Positions 61,939 through 64,000 of a stretch of 64,000 nucleotides of DNA are shown here, piece by piece. The position numbers and the translations under genes were made by a program. Position 1 is the first letter of the stretch. Each line of letters begins with the position of its first letter. Source of the DNA: Citrus sinensis (Eukaryota > Streptophyta > Magnoliopsida > Sapindales > Rutaceae); assembly GCF_022201045.2 (NCBI RefSeq), contig NC_068556.1:19759501-19823500 (forward strand), written 5' to 3'. The notes beneath the pieces were generated by a model. It was given only the letters and a program-made list of their open reading frames with translations. It was not told the DNA's origin and did no database searches.

Positions 61939-63111
61939 ATCATTTTTCACATTTTCGTCTTGTTACTGCTATTTGCAGCTCCAGAATTCTGATAGGCCAG
62001 CTTATTTTTTCCAAGAAAGTTAGTTAGACATTGCTTTATAATATTCTGTAGCACACTTAATGGAATGAGTTTATCTAGAGCTTTCCATATTTTTAATAAT
62101 TTGTTTTTGTTGGTATTGTTGGGGGATAAAAACTATGTCGTTATCCCTCAGTGCTGAGACCTCTAAACAAATGAATTACTTTCTTTTTCAACATTATCGT
62201 GATAGCTAAAGTCATTGATTAGATAATTTTTGCCTAATTTGATGTGTTTTCTTTTTAGAATTGTTTAATTGGAAATTTAGAGTAGTTATTAATATAGATT
62301 ATGCTTGAAGATGCCCGACACCACTACCACTAATCTGTTTATTAAAGACGGCGGAGGAAATATCCAGGTCCAGACGCAAATGGCTGCCATAGAAACATTA
62401 TTATAAAGGCACGATTAATTAGTGTTTGATTTTCATTTTGATTGTTTAACTTGTCGTGCACATCTATCCAATTACAGCGAGGGTAGTGCTACCCTCACAG
62501 CTAGACTTGCTTGTGCTTGCGTGTAAAATGATATATTGTTCCAAAAGGTCTTTCTAATATCCTTATCATTTTTGTCTGAATCCCAAGTAGAAGAAAATTT
62601 AATCCACCAAGATAGGGAGAAAAAAAAAAGGGCAAAACGATACCACCAATGCAATGACTTAACTGATGATCTAATTTCATTCAAAGTCATAATCAAATAA
62701 GCACTTTTCCAGTCACTCAAAGCATTCAAGGTCCAAGCAGCTCAAGTTCCCAAGAAGTTTCCTCCCACAGAAGCCAACGTTGATCGCATTAAGCAATTAA
62801 ATCCCATAACTAATCTCTATAAATTATTATTAAATTAAACAAGGTAGGGAAGGAAACATGGGACTTGGAGTCCTAAAAGTCTAAAAACCTCCCAATAGTA
62901 GCTTGCTTATGACCCATATTCAATAGGTTTCTTTTCTTATTATTTTTCTTTTTCAAAAAAAAAAGGGAGGAAGAAAAAAGGAAGCTTAGTATTCAATAGT
63001 CAAATCTTTCTAACCAAAAAAAAAAAAAAAGGAAAACTGGCTATAAATATCCCCACATCCTTCGTGAAATGATCCATACTTAACATTGTTAATTAATAAT
63101 TAGCAAGAGTC
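61939..63111. other. Spacer and promoter of the peptide gene
   Basis: No gene was seen. A short snap-back gagggtag/ctaccctc lies at about 62479-62496. A TATA-like ctataaatat at about 63040 precedes the peptide ATG by about 70 bases and is a plausible core promoter. Confidence 0.5.
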
Positions 63112-63399
63112 ATGAGCCATCTCATCAATAAAATAATTTTGGCGGCTCTTGTCATTTTTCTTGCCCATACTCCGCTGCCATGCAAAGCTAGTAGGGTTTT
63201 GCCTGGAGAGGTTCTGATATTACAGTCTCTTCAGAAGGGTCCTGTAACTCCTCCGGGCGGTTCCGGCTGCACATTCATTCCCGGAAACGGCGGCTCCGGC
63301 TGTCCCGTCAAGGAAATGAACGTTGCCGGTCGTGCTTTGCCTCGTCCCACCGCGTATCCTCATCTCTCGGTCCCTTTTGGCATTGCTACCAAGCAGTAA
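63112..63399 (+). CDS. Secreted CTNIP/SCREW-type peptide precursor
   Basis: This single-exon frame of 95 aa has a clear signal peptide (hydrophobic 8-20, cleavage likely after CKA at about 26) and no later membrane segment. The core reads GSGCTFIPGNGGSGCPVKEM. It has the CT-x-IP motif and two cysteines 12 residues apart, the layout of the CTNIP/SCREW phytocytokines. In Arabidopsis those peptides are sensed by the receptor kinase HSL3/NUT and affect immunity, water loss and growth. The canonical Asn of CTNIP is Phe here. About 25 residues follow the second cysteine, so C-terminal trimming may occur. A TATA-like box lies about 70 bases upstream. The assignment rests on motif recognition only; an unrelated Cys-containing peptide is possible. 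Confidence 0.78.
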   Translation: MSHLINKIILAALVIFLAHTPLPCKASRVLPGEVLILQSLQKGPVTPPGGSGCTFIPGNGGSGCPVKEMNVAGRALPRPTAYPHLSVPFGIATKQ

Positions 63400-64000
63400 T
63401 GTTGAAGCTGCTCGTCACATCTGAATTGGATTCTAGGATCTTGAATTTTCAAATTCAGAAACCTGAAAGGCTCAAGCGAAGCTCATTAGGTTTCATTTGC
63501 CCATTGAATTCTGAAGAATCATGATATTGGAAGTTGGAACAAAGCGAGATCAAGAAAGAGCCGTAAATAGCCTTAATTTCTGCATTCTTTCTATTATTAA
63601 CTATTATTATTATTTCTTGTCATAATTAATATTTGCCACTGTGTACATAATATATTATTATTATTGTTGTTGTTGGGTTGATAGTTTTGTCAATTGAGAA
63701 GAATATATGTATATCTCCTCAATATTTGAGAATTTGGAGATAAGTTTTTATTGTAAAAGAATACCCAGTGTGAATAATGAATAATGTTACTTGTATAATC
63801 TATAAGAATACACAGAAGTTTTAGCATTAGCCGCTTGCCTTTTTCTTTTATTTTATTTTCATCTGTTTGGTTTAGAACAACAATCTTCGGCTAGAGTTCA
63901 TGCCACTGTGTATCTATTGACTATCCTCAAACTTCTTCTTTATCCCACTACAGGAAAAATGGCACATATTTTGCAACATCAAATTTTGTCGTATTAATTG
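63400..64000. other. 3'UTR and downstream flank of the peptide gene
   Basis: No other gene was seen up to the window end. TAT-repeat-rich sequence lies near 63600-63670. Confidence 0.4.

Noticed and set aside
62472..62729. An 85-codon minus-strand frame
   Set aside because: No recognised domain; may be transposon debris. The evidence was too weak to call.

Overview
The window is nuclear DNA from a eudicot plant. It is AT-rich and carries intron-containing genes, plant-only families (CslG/M, DUF247, Agenet, CTNIP/SCREW peptides), a plant-type snRNA-like promoter and many small transposons. A Citrus-like woody species would fit, but that is a guess. No bacterial, organellar or viral genes were seen.

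Left third (1-31 kb): a SINE insertion, an intronless DUF247 gene (+), then a minus-strand tandem cluster of cellulose synthase-like G/M glycosyltransferases. I resolved all eight exons of each copy. Copies A (5810-9295, 733 aa), B (11702-14780, 736 aa) and D (26938-30936/30954, about 749 aa) are open throughout. Copy C (16369-19448) is a close relative of B, intact except for one in-frame TGA at codon 81. A fifth copy survives only as an exon 6/7 stump at 5082-5317, beside a diverged duplicate of B's 3' flank. An FHA-domain gene with three AT-hook-like repeats (21469-22794, -) sits between C and D.

Middle (31-47 kb): an unannotated non-coding RNA gene at about 32376-32633 (+) that I interpret as the plant telomerase RNA. 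It has a perfect Upstream Sequence Element, a TATA-like box at Pol III spacing, two exact telomere-complement repeats as template, and a T5 terminator. Next comes a seven-exon Agenet (plant Tudor-like) gene on the minus strand (33358-38784). Its likely 5'UTR intron of about 5.5 kb is filled with SINE, hAT and LINE sequence.

Right third (47-64 kb): a 12-exon MATH/TRAF-like gene of the TRAF1/MUSE13-14 type (48664-56991, 1133 aa), nested Mutator-type elements, a broken intron-bearing copy of acidic ribosomal protein P1 (60702-61938), and a small secreted peptide precursor with a CTNIP/SCREW-type core (63112-63399).

The genes do not form a pathway. The main biological unit is the CslG/M array, a family that includes cell-wall-like synthases and, in some plants, triterpenoid glucuronosyltransferases. 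Telomere maintenance (TR), immune-receptor turnover (TRAF1-like) and phytocytokine signalling (CTNIP-like) are the other themes. Exon coordinates come from reading splice signals and checking that the frame is conserved. Nothing was confirmed by database search.
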